Source: Algisphaera agarilytica (GTDB lineage: Bacteria > Planctomycetota > Phycisphaerae > Phycisphaerales > Phycisphaeraceae). Taken from it: DNA of 64,000 nt. The notes below the pieces were generated by a model. The model did no database searches, was not told where the DNA came from, and saw nothing but the letters and a program-made list of their open reading frames with translations. The stretch covers positions 3,106,836-3,170,835 of the forward strand of contig NZ_JACHGY010000001.1 of assembly GCF_014207595.1 (NCBI RefSeq), written 5' to 3'. A program made the position numbers and the translations under genes. Below are positions 1 through 10,603 of the stretch, piece after piece; position 1 is the stretch's first letter, and the number at the start of each line of letters is the position of its first letter.

Positions 1-624
1 CCGGGGAAGTGGGAGAAGCTTGAGGAGATCGCGCGTCGCTACAAGCTCGGGAAGTTCAGCGAGCCGATTTCGGATTTGGGAATTGGGGTTTCGCAGCAAG
101 ACAGCGACGCCCCGTCCGCCGCCACGCCATCGCTTGCGGCCCCAAATCCGAAATCCGAAATCCAAAATCCGAAATTCACCTTGGGCGGCTCCGGCGACAT
201 CTGGACCGCCCACGACATCTTCCGCATGCTCGAACAGACCGGCGTCGACTGGGTCAGCGTCGCCCGCGGCTGCATCGGCAACCCGTGGATCTTCACCCAG
301 GCCCGCGCGATCATGGCCAGTCAGGCCGCGGTCGCTCCGACCATCCACGAGCAACGCGACGTCCTGCTCGAACACTTCGACCTGTCCGTCCGCCTCCACG
401 GCGAGGGCCAGGCGTCGCGCATGATGCGCAAGTTCGGCATCAAGTTCAGCCGCCACCACCCGCAGGCCGACGCGATCAAGCAGTCGTTCATTAAGGTCAA
501 GTCCACCGACGATTGGCGCGCGGTCTTGGCCTACTACTACTCCCAGGACGGCCCGGGCGTCGAGGGGGATGCGGCCCTGCCTGAGGAAAGTAAAGCGTAT
601 GAATCATGTGAAGCCAACGTTTAG
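1..624 (+). CDS. dus: tRNA-dihydrouridine synthase, 5'-truncated by window edge
   Basis: C-terminal part of a Dus-family flavoenzyme that reduces uridine to dihydrouridine in tRNA D-loops; the start lies outside the window. The frame is open from base 1. The FMN-phosphate-binding segment GGSGDIW and the conserved ARGCIGNPWIF are followed by the helical C-terminal domain. Between the residues LGKFSEP and TLGGSGDIW, which should lie almost next to each other in this family, there are about 37 extra codons encoded by a dispersed repeat (bases 67-176). The frame is kept and no stop is introduced. The 3' end overlaps the start of the next gene by 26 nt. Family assignment is firm; the Dus subtype (A/B/C) is not resolved. 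Confidence 0.85.
   Translation, partial: PGKWEKLEEIARRYKLGKFSEPISDLGIGVSQQDSDAPSAATPSLAAPNPKSEIQNPKFTLGGSGDIWTAHDIFRMLEQTGVDWVSVARGCIGNPWIFTQARAIMASQAAVAPTIHEQRDVLLEHFDLSVRLHGEGQASRMMRKFGIKFSRHHPQADAIKQSFIKVKSTDDWRAVLAYYYSQDGPGVEGDAALPEESKAYESCEANV
67..176. repeat. Dispersed imperfect palindrome with CCGAAAT units, inside dus
   Basis: The left arm ATTTCGGATTTGGG is matched by an inverted right arm made of repeated CCGAAATC units, with about 50 bp of unrelated sequence between them. A second element of the same design lies at 22929-23037 between rpsF and ssb. Here it sits inside a coding frame and is translated. Confidence 0.75.
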
Positions 625-2218
625 CCAAGGCCTTCGATCACTCTTCGCCATTACATTATTGCTGTTGGTCGGGGGATTAGCGCGGGCCCAGGAACCTAGC
701 CAAACTGTTTTCGACCCTGCCGCTCTCGACACCGGCGAGATCACGGCAAGGCAGGTCGAGCTGGCCGCGAAGCAAGCGATGTTCGGCTTGGATATCTCCG
801 ACGCAAACCTCGAAAAACTCTGGCCGCTGAGTGGCCGATTGATCAATCAAACCTTTCCAAACACGCAGGCACAGCGATTAGAGATTCAACCCGGGGATGT
901 CATCACACACTTGGACGAGCATCCCGTTGTCTATAGCTCTGAATTCAATAGTCACCGTTCAGATCGCAAAAGACAGACCCTGCATATTGTTCGACAGGGA
1001 CGTGAGGCCCTTGAGTTTTCAGTGAAGCCGGGCCGGGTAGGGATCCGGATGATTTATTACGTACCTCAGGCGGCCTGGTACTTGCATTCGGGGCAACGCA
1101 GCCCGGACTGGGACAGTTATCTTTTGGCCGCCGTCTTCAAGCTGGAAAAACAACAGTTCCGATTTGTCGCCCCTCTGTTGAGTCGTGCCGCGGAAGCGGG
1201 GTATCAGCTCGATGCGTTTTCGGATGTCCTGTTATTCAATGCCTTGATGGGCCAGGGCCGTTGGGCGGAGGCGGGGCAGAATGTGAAGGCTCTATCTATC
1301 CGCAACGAAGCATTCCCCGCAGGCATCAACCCCTTCGATGGTTATATCGCGGCCCGTGCGGCGGGGGACTGGCAGTCCATGATCGACTGCCTGGCCTTAG
1401 GCGGGCGTGACAGTTTCACTTCGCTCGACAAGCCCGCCCAACATCGCTGGCTTGCGTCGCATGGCCTTGAGCGATTCCCCGAGGGCCCCACACCAGTCGA
1501 ACTAGCCGACGCCAATACCGCGCGGCACAACATCCAAAAAGACATGCAGCCATGGAGCGGCCCGGTGTTTGGGGAAGTCGAGATGGAGTTGATCAAGCCC
1601 ATATTGGCGGGGCGGCCGTTCGCGACCACCGCACGCCCCGGGCACTACAAACACGGGCTGGTGCACCGTGCCAATAGATTGCGTGACTTTGATCTCCAAG
1701 CGACCTTCTCCCTCCGGGCGAATGGCCAGCCGCATGCAGAGTGGCCAACCAACCTGGCGATCCATGTAGCGGATCTATCCGAGGCGCATGCGTGGGACGG
1801 CGATATCGAAAAATATTGGTCGGGCACAGACATCGTGCTGGGGATGGATCTACAGGTTGATAACTGGGCGGAGAATCAGCCGTCGTTGCTGACCGTCCGG
1901 AGCCAAGGTTTTTCCGGCAGATACGGCCGTGTTTCGCCATGGTTCACATGCGACGGCGTGACCCAACACACCCTCCGGCTCGTAAGGGTCGGGTCGTTCG
2001 GCCAGATCCAGCTCGACGGGCAAACCCTCTTGCTGACCCACCTCGACCCCGCCGCTACCGACCTAGGTATCCACATCCATAACGTCGGGTTCAGCCTGAC
2101 CTTCGATGAGCTCAGGATTGATGCCATTAATCACCACGAACTACCTAAGGGCCTAGTACACCGTGTTGAAAGCGGAGAGTCTTTGGTCTGGGCGGGCTCC
2201 CCGGCATCCCGTCCGTAA
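599..2218 (+). CDS. Secreted PDZ-like protein, paralogue A
   Basis: 539 aa of unknown function. ATG 599 is preferred over upstream starts because GAGGAAAG at 582-589 is a good ribosome binding site. An N-terminal signal peptide (hydrophobic stretch ending ARA before QEPSQ) predicts export. Residues about 85-140 resemble a PDZ domain (LEIQPGDVITHLDEHPV). A helical middle part looks TPR-like (VLLFNALMGQGRWAEAGQ), and the C-terminal 200 residues look like a concanavalin/LamG-type beta-sandwich (HTLRLVRVGSFGQIQLDG). The next gene has the same architecture and aligned landmarks, so the two arose by duplication. It overlaps dus by 26 nt. The domain names are my reading of pattern, not a database match. 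Confidence 0.7.
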   Translation: MNHVKPTFSQGLRSLFAITLLLLVGGLARAQEPSQTVFDPAALDTGEITARQVELAAKQAMFGLDISDANLEKLWPLSGRLINQTFPNTQAQRLEIQPGDVITHLDEHPVVYSSEFNSHRSDRKRQTLHIVRQGREALEFSVKPGRVGIRMIYYVPQAAWYLHSGQRSPDWDSYLLAAVFKLEKQQFRFVAPLLSRAAEAGYQLDAFSDVLLFNALMGQGRWAEAGQNVKALSIRNEAFPAGINPFDGYIAARAAGDWQSMIDCLALGGRDSFTSLDKPAQHRWLASHGLERFPEGPTPVELADANTARHNIQKDMQPWSGPVFGEVEMELIKPILAGRPFATTARPGHYKHGLVHRANRLRDFDLQATFSLRANGQPHAEWPTNLAIHVADLSEAHAWDGDIEKYWSGTDIVLGMDLQVDNWAENQPSLLTVRSQGFSGRYGRVSPWFTCDGVTQHTLRLVRVGSFGQIQLDGQTLLLTHLDPAATDLGIHIHNVGFSLTFDELRIDAINHHELPKGLVHRVESGESLVWAGSPASRP

Positions 2219-2308
2219 TCATCGGCAACCCACTTTGCCCCGTCTTATGTCGTTTTTTGGATATCATGGCGTTAATCATTTTTTGATAGACGGCACCATT
2301 TTCGAGGG

Positions 2309-3865
2309 ATGGCTTTGCAAAGCGCATATCACAAAGTCTGGTTCCGGGTTTGGCCTGTAACGTGCGTATTTTTGGCGGCATTCTTTTCGTTTGCTGTATT
2401 TGCAGATGAGCCGCTGTTTGAGGCCAAATTCAGCAAGCGGGAGTTGCTGATGGAACTCGAGAATTACCTCGGCCCGCCTTCCTTCCGCTTGATGGAAAGC
2501 TATGACAACACCGTGTTGGCGGTGCTTTACGACGATGAGACGCCTGCGCAAGGTTTACGTGTGACCTATGTCCGGGAGGGATCTACGGCTGAGAAATGGG
2601 GGGTCGAGAAGGATGAGGTGATTGTCTCGGTCGACGGCGAGCCGGTGACGCTGCACGACCGCAATACGGTCTTCCCTGACTTGGAACGTGAAAGTAATTT
2701 GCGCATCTGGAACTGCGACACCGGACGGCGTGAACTGAAGATCCCGGCGGGATCCTTGGGTGTGAAGGTGACACCCACGATCAATTACGTGATCTGGTAT
2801 TGGAAGCACGGCAACCGGAATCAGCGCTGGGACCGTGTGATGATCATGGGGATGTGCTGGGCGGAAGTTGGGGAGTGGGATTGGGCGGACACCGCGTTTG
2901 CTGCAGCGTTGAAGGCTGGGTACCCCAAAGACGAATTGATGTACGCGATGGCGTTTCACTCGCGGTACTACCACGGCGACTGGGCATTGGCGGGGAAAAT
3001 GCTTGAACGGGAAGAGTTCCGCGACCTGAGCAACGACGAGCCCTGGCAGCCCAAAGCGGGTTTGCGCTTGATGACTGCCCGGGCCGGTGGCCTCGGATTT
3101 GAAGCGGTCGATATCGTAAGAAGCCGACCCAACCTGTTCCGCGATCTGGATGTCGAATCATTTGTGTTCTGGCAGGCGTTGCACCGCGCCGCGGGCGACT
3201 TAGACCGCGATCCAGATGCCCCTGACCCGGCTACGATCGCGAGCACCCTTGAACGCCGCCCGCTCTTGCAGCAGTGTGAACCCGGCGAACGTTGGACCTT
3301 TGGAGGAATGTCTCAATCGCTGAATGACGAGGTCTGGCTCGGCGAGCCCTTTACCACCTCGCCTAAGCCGGGGTCCTACCGGCAAGCCTTCCTGTACAGC
3401 CCCGAGCCAATCGGTGATTTCGGCGTACGTATGGAACTGCAATGCCTACCCAACGGGAAGATGAATCCCAAGTTCTACAACGCGGTTAATCTCAATATCG
3501 TCAACTACGACGAGCCAGGGATGGACGGGAAGGACCACGGCTACTGGAAAGGCCGCTCCACGATTCTAGGGACCGGCATCCGCCATCACACCAATGACTA
3601 CTACTATCTCGATGTACGTGGCTATAGCCAGATCGGGCGATTAGGCCTTCCCGCACGCTGGCTAGGGTGGGGCTGGGACAAACGCCATGTCATTGAGTTC
3701 TACCGCGTCGGTAACCACGGGCAGATCCTGATTAACGGACGCACTTACTACAACTTACCGGTGGATGGGGAAGTTCAGAATTTGGCGCTCCACCTCCATA
3801 TTGTTGGAATCAAGACGAAGATTCATAGCCTGGAGTGGTTTGAGTTGGAACCTTCAGAAGATTGA
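2309..3865 (+). CDS. Secreted PDZ-like protein, paralogue B
   Basis: 518 aa of unknown function, 90 nt downstream of its paralogue. The N-terminus carries a signal peptide or anchor (hydrophobic VTCVFLAAFFSFAVFA before DEPLF). A PDZ-like segment follows (EGSTAEKWGVEKDEVIVSVDGEPV, split here as GSTAEKWGVEKDEV then IVSVDGEPV), then a helical repeat region (MCWAEVGEWDWADTAF) and a C-terminal sandwich-like domain (HVIEFYRVGNHGQILING). The landmark W-Y-x-K-H-G-N-R-N-x-x-W-D corresponds to W-Y-L-H-S-G-Q-R-S-x-D-W-D in paralogue A. The PDZ ligand pocket and tandem arrangement suggest a role in envelope protein handling, but this is a guess. Confidence 0.7.
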   Translation: MALQSAYHKVWFRVWPVTCVFLAAFFSFAVFADEPLFEAKFSKRELLMELENYLGPPSFRLMESYDNTVLAVLYDDETPAQGLRVTYVREGSTAEKWGVEKDEVIVSVDGEPVTLHDRNTVFPDLERESNLRIWNCDTGRRELKIPAGSLGVKVTPTINYVIWYWKHGNRNQRWDRVMIMGMCWAEVGEWDWADTAFAAALKAGYPKDELMYAMAFHSRYYHGDWALAGKMLEREEFRDLSNDEPWQPKAGLRLMTARAGGLGFEAVDIVRSRPNLFRDLDVESFVFWQALHRAAGDLDRDPDAPDPATIASTLERRPLLQQCEPGERWTFGGMSQSLNDEVWLGEPFTTSPKPGSYRQAFLYSPEPIGDFGVRMELQCLPNGKMNPKFYNAVNLNIVNYDEPGMDGKDHGYWKGRSTILGTGIRHHTNDYYYLDVRGYSQIGRLGLPARWLGWGWDKRHVIEFYRVGNHGQILINGRTYYNLPVDGEVQNLALHLHIVGIKTKIHSLEWFELEPSED

Positions 3866-3965
3866 GCTTGATTGCCGATTACGATTTTCATTATCGTCCG
3901 TGCCTGATGTTGCGCATCGATACCGGGTAGAGTAGAGATAGCTGATGCAACAGCGCTTTTGAACT

Positions 3966-4940
3966 ATGAAACTCATCGTCCTCGGCGACATCCATCTCTT
4001 CACCCTTGACGTCCACCCGCGCCGGCTGGTCAGCAAGCGGTTGTTCGCCCACACCAACCTGCTCATGAATCGTCGGCACCGGTTCAACCACGCGTTGCTG
4101 CCCGACCTGGTGGAACACGCCAAGTCGTTGTCGCCGGAGATGGTGCTGTTCTCGGGGGACGTGAGCACGTCTTCGTTGGAGCGCGAGTTCGAAGACCTGA
4201 TGGATGTCGTGGCCCCGCTGGTCGAGGCCGCGCCGGAGGGCGGGGTGTTGGTGCCGGGCAACCACGACCGCTACACGTTCAAGAGTCGGCGGGTCAAACG
4301 CATCGAGAAGATCCTCAACCAAGTCATGCCCGATGAGTTTCCCCACGTCCGCCAGCTCCGGCCCGGGTGGCGGTTGCTCGCGCTCGACTCGGCGATCCCG
4401 AACCGCATGTTCTCCCGCGGGGCGCTCGGCCGAGACCAGTTCGACGCGGCGGTGCACGCCATCCGTGAGGTGCCCGAAGACGAGGCGCTCGTCGTGCTGT
4501 GCCACTACCCCTGCAGCCTGCCGCCGCGCGTGCCCAGTGCCTGGTCGCACGACCTCCGAGAGGCCGAGGCGTTACGGCGTGAGCTGACCGCCTGCCGCGG
4601 CCGGGTGATCTACATCCACGGCCACATCCACAAGCCCTGGCACGCCCTGCCCAGCCCGCCGCCGCGTGACGGGGCCGACCCCGCCAAATCGTCGTTCAAT
4701 TACGGCCCCGCGTTCGAGTGCCTCAATGCGGGTTCTCCCTGCATGACCAGCGACAAGTACCCGCTGGGGCAGGGGTTCTGGGAGATCGACCTCCCCGACG
4801 ACCCCCGGGCCCCGCTCCAGACGAACCACCACGTGCCCATGCCCGTACAACCCGCAGAGATGGGCACAGCCGTAAACCCTTCCCCAACTTCCGCTTCGGC
4901 GGGGTCGCGGGTGCGGTGGATCGATAGCACTTCTCTATAA
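3966..4940 (+). CDS. Calcineurin-like metallophosphoesterase
   Basis: 324 aa. All dinuclear-metal motifs of the superfamily are visible in order: GDIH (residues 8-11), GDVS, GNHDR, a single H in LCHYP, and GHIHK. The protein begins directly with the first beta strand, so it is cytosolic. The class includes cAMP phosphodiesterase CpdA, LpxH and Mre11; nothing here decides the substrate. It is a lone gene between the PDZ pair and glmS. Its stop codon lies inside a perfect -10 box (TATAAT, 4936-4941) that probably serves glmS. The long reverse-strand frame across it is a codon-bias shadow. Confidence 0.8.
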   Translation: MKLIVLGDIHLFTLDVHPRRLVSKRLFAHTNLLMNRRHRFNHALLPDLVEHAKSLSPEMVLFSGDVSTSSLEREFEDLMDVVAPLVEAAPEGGVLVPGNHDRYTFKSRRVKRIEKILNQVMPDEFPHVRQLRPGWRLLALDSAIPNRMFSRGALGRDQFDAAVHAIREVPEDEALVVLCHYPCSLPPRVPSAWSHDLREAEALRRELTACRGRVIYIHGHIHKPWHALPSPPPRDGADPAKSSFNYGPAFECLNAGSPCMTSDKYPLGQGFWEIDLPDDPRAPLQTNHHVPMPVQPAEMGTAVNPSPTSASAGSRVRWIDSTSL

Positions 4941-4941
4941 T
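4936..4941 (+). promoter_or_regulatory. Candidate -10 box for glmS
   Basis: A perfect TATAAT overlapping the preceding stop codon. No convincing -35 lies 16-18 nt upstream. Transcription from here would give a leader of about 105 nt before glmS. Confidence 0.4.
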
Positions 4942-5051
4942 GGTGGCACACTTGGGCGGCGCGTCCGTCCCAGGCGTGCCCGGGGGAATCGTACAGGGAT
5001 TCGATCTCAAATCGCCCCCAGGGGCAGGCCATCGGGCCGAGGAATCAGCAC

Positions 5052-6995
<1,944 letters not shown>

Positions 6996-7000
6996 TTTCA

Positions 7001-7080
7001 CGTTTAGCGGGCGATCGCAGATCGCCGTTGGCCATCCCACATTTGCGTCTGAACGCGGATCTACGATCCGCGGCTAAACG
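7001..7080. repeat. 80-bp dispersed palindromic element after glmS
   Basis: The ends CGTTTAGC and GCTAAACG are inverted repeats, and inner arms (GATCGCAGATCGCC; CGGATCTACGATCCG) can form further hairpins. The first 28 bases recur exactly at 60748-60775. It lies 6 bp after the glmS stop and may also act as a transcription roadblock, although there is no T-run. Confidence 0.7.
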
Positions 7081-7162
7081 TTGAGGCAGGACACGCCGAT
7101 CCATCCCCCGCGTGTGATATCATGTCGTGTACGACTTCTTCACTCGATCAGGGACGATCCAC

Positions 7163-7759
7163 ATGCCGTTGAAATTGCTGCCGATGCTGCTTGTCGCGAT
7201 GCTCGCCACGGGCTGCTCTGTGTACACCAACATCCCGCCGGAGAACGGCGACTGGGCGTCGAACAACCCCAACACCAAGCCGGTGATCGAGGTCTCCGTC
7301 GCGTCGATCCAGAAGACGCTGGAGAACGAGCCGTTCAACAGCCCGTACTACGTGGCGCTGCCCCCACGCACGACGCCCGAGACCTACGCCATCGTGGTGA
7401 ACGCGTTGGGCGACGACGCGATCATCCCGACGAATGTGCCCGTGGTCGAGTTGGACGAGAAGGGCAAGCCGATCAAGAGCGAAACCGAGCTCGAGGTGAT
7501 CAACGAGCCGGCCGTCATCGGCGAGTTCCCCAGCGTCGAGGTCCGGGCGGTCTACATCCGCGGCGCTGACGCCAAGGTCGACGTGGTGCGTCCCAGCAAC
7601 AGCGGGCGTCGTCTGTCCACCGTGGACCTGGTGTGGGAGGCCGGCTTCGGCTGGTCGGCGGTGAGCATCCGGGCCTGGCGTGTCGACCCGGACAACCTGC
7701 CTCAGCCCGCGCTTCCGCCCTCGAAGCAGCCGCTGAAGTCTGAAACTGCTGCGGAATAA
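7163..7759 (+). CDS. Putative lipoprotein of unknown function
   Basis: 198 aa from ATG 7163; an upstream GTG at 7127 would add 12 residues before the hydrophobic core and is less likely. The lipobox L-A-T-G-C at residues 14-18 predicts lipidation and anchoring to a membrane. The mature part has no motif I recognise. It ends in a Pro/Lys-rich tail. It lies 42 nt before another secreted protein, so the two may form an operon. Confidence 0.65.
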   Translation: MPLKLLPMLLVAMLATGCSVYTNIPPENGDWASNNPNTKPVIEVSVASIQKTLENEPFNSPYYVALPPRTTPETYAIVVNALGDDAIIPTNVPVVELDEKGKPIKSETELEVINEPAVIGEFPSVEVRAVYIRGADAKVDVVRPSNSGRRLSTVDLVWEAGFGWSAVSIRAWRVDPDNLPQPALPPSKQPLKSETAAE

Positions 7760-7801
7760 TCCGAACCCTCTCACCGGGACCAGACGCGCCCACGGTCGCC
7801 C

Positions 7802-8917
7802 ATGCCCAAACACCCCGCCTGTTACTGCTTGTCTCTGACCCTGTCGCTGCTCGCGAGTGGATCGGCTGTCGCGCAGAACGCCTCGTCTCCCCGCGAGCTC
7901 ATCGACAACCTCATCGCGGAACGCGAAGCGGCCCCCAGCGAAGCGCCGACCAGTTCGCCGGCAATCGAAACCATCCCCAACCGCGTCGGCGTCCCCGCGT
8001 CGGCGGTCGACCTGGACGCGTCGGTCATAGGTGTGCTGCCCGGTGCGCCGCTGCCCAAGCTCCGTCGTGAGGGCGAGTTCATCATCGAACGCCCCGGCGA
8101 GCTGCTGTCGGTCGAAGACGGGACGTTCTGGGTATTCGCGTTTGATCCGGTGTCGGGGCAGCCGGACCTGCGGCCGATGATCGTTCAGAAATGCCAACGC
8201 CTCGCCTCGATGCAGGACACGATCGAACAGCGCCGCGGCGACGACCTGGGCTTCAGCCTCACCGGACAGGTCCACACCTACCGCGGCGTGAACTACCTGC
8301 TGCCCACCGGCATCGCGGGCACCCGCAAGCTGCCGCCCGGCACCCGCGTGGAGAACGAAGAGGCCGACGCCAAGCCCGCCGCCCCGATCGAAACCGAACT
8401 CGACGTGACCAGCCCCGAAGCCACGTTCGAGAGCGCCGGCGGCGACGGCGGCGCCCCCGACCCGATCGAGCTGATGGAATCGCTGCTGGACGAACGCGGC
8501 GAAGCCCCGACCCGCCCCGACACCAGCCCCGTGGCCTCGCCGGTCGACATTGAGCTCGACGAGGTGCTGCAGGGCATCAAGCCCAAGACCAAGGGCGAGG
8601 AAAAGCTGCTGCGTGAGGGCGTGTACCTGGTGAACCGCTCGGGCCGACTCATCCGCGGACTCGGCGGGTCGTTCGGCGGCGAGGCGTCGAACGTGATGTT
8701 CGCCTTTGAAGCCGACGGCAACGACCCCGAGTCGGCCGAGGCCCCGATGCTGATCATGCCCTGCAAGCTGCTGGAGCTGATGGAAGACCAGGTGGTCGAG
8801 CTCGGCGACGAAGTCGTCTTCGTCGTCTCCGGCCGGGTCTACACCTACCGCGGCGCCAACTACCTCATGCCCAGCACAATGCGGCTGGAGTACGACCTGG
8901 GCAATCTCAACCCCTGA
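7802..8917 (+). CDS. Secreted protein with two tandem copies of one domain
   Basis: 371 aa, with a signal peptide (ends GSAVAQ before NASS). Two copies of the same roughly 90-residue domain are visible. Each starts with a basic/Gly run into EGEFIIERPGELL or EGVYLVNRSGRLI, continues with a FAF strand, and ends in V(H/Y)TYRG(V/A)NYL(L/M)P. An acidic, Pro/Ala-rich linker of about 70 residues separates them. The duplicated VxTYRGxNYL ending is the best fingerprint. No catalytic residues stand out. I do not recognise the family; a structural or binding role at the cell surface is possible. Confidence 0.65.
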   Translation: MPKHPACYCLSLTLSLLASGSAVAQNASSPRELIDNLIAEREAAPSEAPTSSPAIETIPNRVGVPASAVDLDASVIGVLPGAPLPKLRREGEFIIERPGELLSVEDGTFWVFAFDPVSGQPDLRPMIVQKCQRLASMQDTIEQRRGDDLGFSLTGQVHTYRGVNYLLPTGIAGTRKLPPGTRVENEEADAKPAAPIETELDVTSPEATFESAGGDGGAPDPIELMESLLDERGEAPTRPDTSPVASPVDIELDEVLQGIKPKTKGEEKLLREGVYLVNRSGRLIRGLGGSFGGEASNVMFAFEADGNDPESAEAPMLIMPCKLLELMEDQVVELGDEVVFVVSGRVYTYRGANYLMPSTMRLEYDLGNLNP

Positions 8918-8940
8918 TTGTCCGGGCTGCGTTCGATAAA

Positions 8941-9056
8941 CCCCTCCCCCCTCGGGGGAGGTGGCCCGCAATGCGGGTCGGAGGGGGCACGCGAGTCCAC
9001 AATGCTTGTGGTCTCGCCATTACGCTCAGCACCCTCTCCCGCTGGCACAGGGAGCA
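8941..9056. repeat. Dispersed GC-rich repeat (CCCTCCCCC...GGGGGAGGTGGCCCG type)
   Basis: Bases 8941-8987 match 14989-15035 at about 40 of 47 positions, including GGGGGAGGTGGCCCGC and GCGGGTCGG. The following ACCCTCTCCC...GGGAGCAA part (9031-9057) resembles 15106-15135. It fills the gap between two convergent genes. Confidence 0.7.
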
Positions 9057-9063
9057 ATCCCAC

Positions 9064-10596
9064 TCAATCCGATCCGTCTTCCGGGTTCTCCGGCGCCGGC
9101 TCGGTGATCGCCAGGTGCACGCCCGACTCATCCGCGAGGTTGATCATGCGCTGCATCACTTCCGCAGCACTGGCGCGTTTGCGGGCCTTGCCCGGGCCAC
9201 GCTTGGCGAACGTGCCCACAGGCGTAGCGAACGTTTGCAGCAAGCGGTTGGTCAGCACCGAGTCGAACCGCGGCTTGGCCGCCGCGTCGTAGCTTTCCAC
9301 CGCGTCGATCAGCACGGGGTTGCCAAGCTCCAGCAACTCAAGCAGGTGGGTCGGCGTGTTGTCGGGCTTGCCCACGAGGTGACGCCGCGCCACCGACAAC
9401 ACCACGGGGAGGTGCCAGGTCACGAGCAAGCTGCGCACCCGCGCGGCCCGGGCGACGTCGGCCTCGAAATGGTTCAGGTCGCCGGCGCGGGCCGGGGCGT
9501 GGGCGAACTTTTCGCGGGTGACGATCGCACGGTGCTTGAGGAAGTTGTAGCGCAGAAACAGCGAACGCACCTTGTCGGGGCTGACCACGGGCTGGGTGTA
9601 GAGCGGGTGCATCGCCTCGGGCAGGCCGTCGAGCGGCACGGCCGAGAGTCGCGTGTGCTTGCTGGCTTTGACGGGTTCCAGGCTGGCACGCAGGTAAACG
9701 TCTGCCGCGTCTTCTCGCTCGAAGTTAGCGTTGGGGATGACCTCCAGCCGTAGACGCAGCGCCCGCGCCGCCCGGCGGTCCAGCACGACGCGGTGGATTG
9801 TCGCCCGGCTCCGCCGAAAACGCTCGGCCAACTTGCCCACGCCCACGCCCATCCGGTGCGCCCGCGAGATCAGCCGCTTCTGCCGTGCGGTCAACGGCCC
9901 GGTGCGGTCGGCAAACAGCTTGTCCTCGGGGTCGGCCTGCTGCTGGTCGTGTTTCTCGAGGATCAGTCGGATGGTCTCGAGCGCCCGGCCGGTACGTTTG
10001 GCGAGGTGTGCAGCAACTTGGTTGAACGTGGCGTCGGTCGTGGCCGAGAGCCGGCGGGCGCGGTCGATGATCCGCTGCCGCTGCTTGGGCGACAGTTGGC
10101 TAAATGTCGTGGCCTTGGCGACGCGTTTGGACTGCTTGGCCTGGAAGTGCTCGATCGCATCGGCGGTGAACCCGATCACCGGGCGGGCCCCCTTCATCGG
10201 CGTGATCCACCGCCAACGCAGCCCCGCTTTCCGCCACCGCGACAGCGTCTTGGTGCTCACATTGAGTCGCCCCGCCAAGGCGTCGGCCGTGACCGCGTCG
10301 CCGTCGGACGCAGGCAGGGGGGCGGACTTGCTCAGCCGGTCGATCAGCGTGCGCAGGTCCGGCAACACCGCTTCGCCCACGAGCAGCGAGTCGTCGCCGT
10401 AGTCCCGCCGAAACCCGGTGAGGCGGAACGCGATGAACTCGAAGGGATACGCCGCGTCGGGGTCGAGCTGGTCGTGCAACGCCTCGGCGTTGTGCAGCAT
10501 CGTCGCGCGGTGCATCTCGTCGAGCGCCAGCCACGTCGGGGCGACGTCGGCGATCGGCTTGCAGCGATAGGCGGGTGCGGTGCGTGCGATATCCAT
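9064..10596 (-). CDS. Atypical sigma-70-like protein with N-terminal helix-turn-helix segments
   Basis: 510 aa. Residues about 330-460 follow sigma-70 regions 1.2-2: LFLRYNFLKHRA, then WHLPVVLSVARRHL (compare NLRLVVSIAKRHV), LLELLELGNPVLIDAVESYD (compare ELVSDGNMSLMRAVEKFD) and FDSVLTNRLLQTFA. After this the protein ends within about 50 residues; no sigma region 3 or 4 follows. The N-terminal half instead holds HTH-like segments: ADALAGRLNVSTKTLSRWRK, and LTARQKRLISRAHRMGVG leading to KLAERFRRSRATIHRVV. Aromatic promoter-melting residues expected in region 2.3 appear degenerate. It could be a divergent sigma factor, a DNA-binding protein using a sigma-2 fold to touch polymerase, or an anti-sigma mimic. 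It lies 41 nt downstream of mqnA. Confidence 0.6.
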   Translation of the reverse strand: MDIARTAPAYRCKPIADVAPTWLALDEMHRATMLHNAEALHDQLDPDAAYPFEFIAFRLTGFRRDYGDDSLLVGEAVLPDLRTLIDRLSKSAPLPASDGDAVTADALAGRLNVSTKTLSRWRKAGLRWRWITPMKGARPVIGFTADAIEHFQAKQSKRVAKATTFSQLSPKQRQRIIDRARRLSATTDATFNQVAAHLAKRTGRALETIRLILEKHDQQQADPEDKLFADRTGPLTARQKRLISRAHRMGVGVGKLAERFRRSRATIHRVVLDRRAARALRLRLEVIPNANFEREDAADVYLRASLEPVKASKHTRLSAVPLDGLPEAMHPLYTQPVVSPDKVRSLFLRYNFLKHRAIVTREKFAHAPARAGDLNHFEADVARAARVRSLLVTWHLPVVLSVARRHLVGKPDNTPTHLLELLELGNPVLIDAVESYDAAAKPRFDSVLTNRLLQTFATPVGTFAKRGPGKARKRASAAEVMQRMINLADESGVHLAITEPAPENPEDGSD

Positions 10597-10603
10597 CCCA
10601 AAG

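Noticed and set aside
4942-5051. A glmS ribozyme upstream of glmS
   Set aside because: The 110-nt leader does not show the conserved ribozyme core, and the element is known essentially from Firmicutes.
7148-8971. A 607-aa reverse-strand frame opposite the lipoprotein and two-repeat protein genes
   Set aside because: It spans two real genes and the gap between them and has no domain pattern; shadow.
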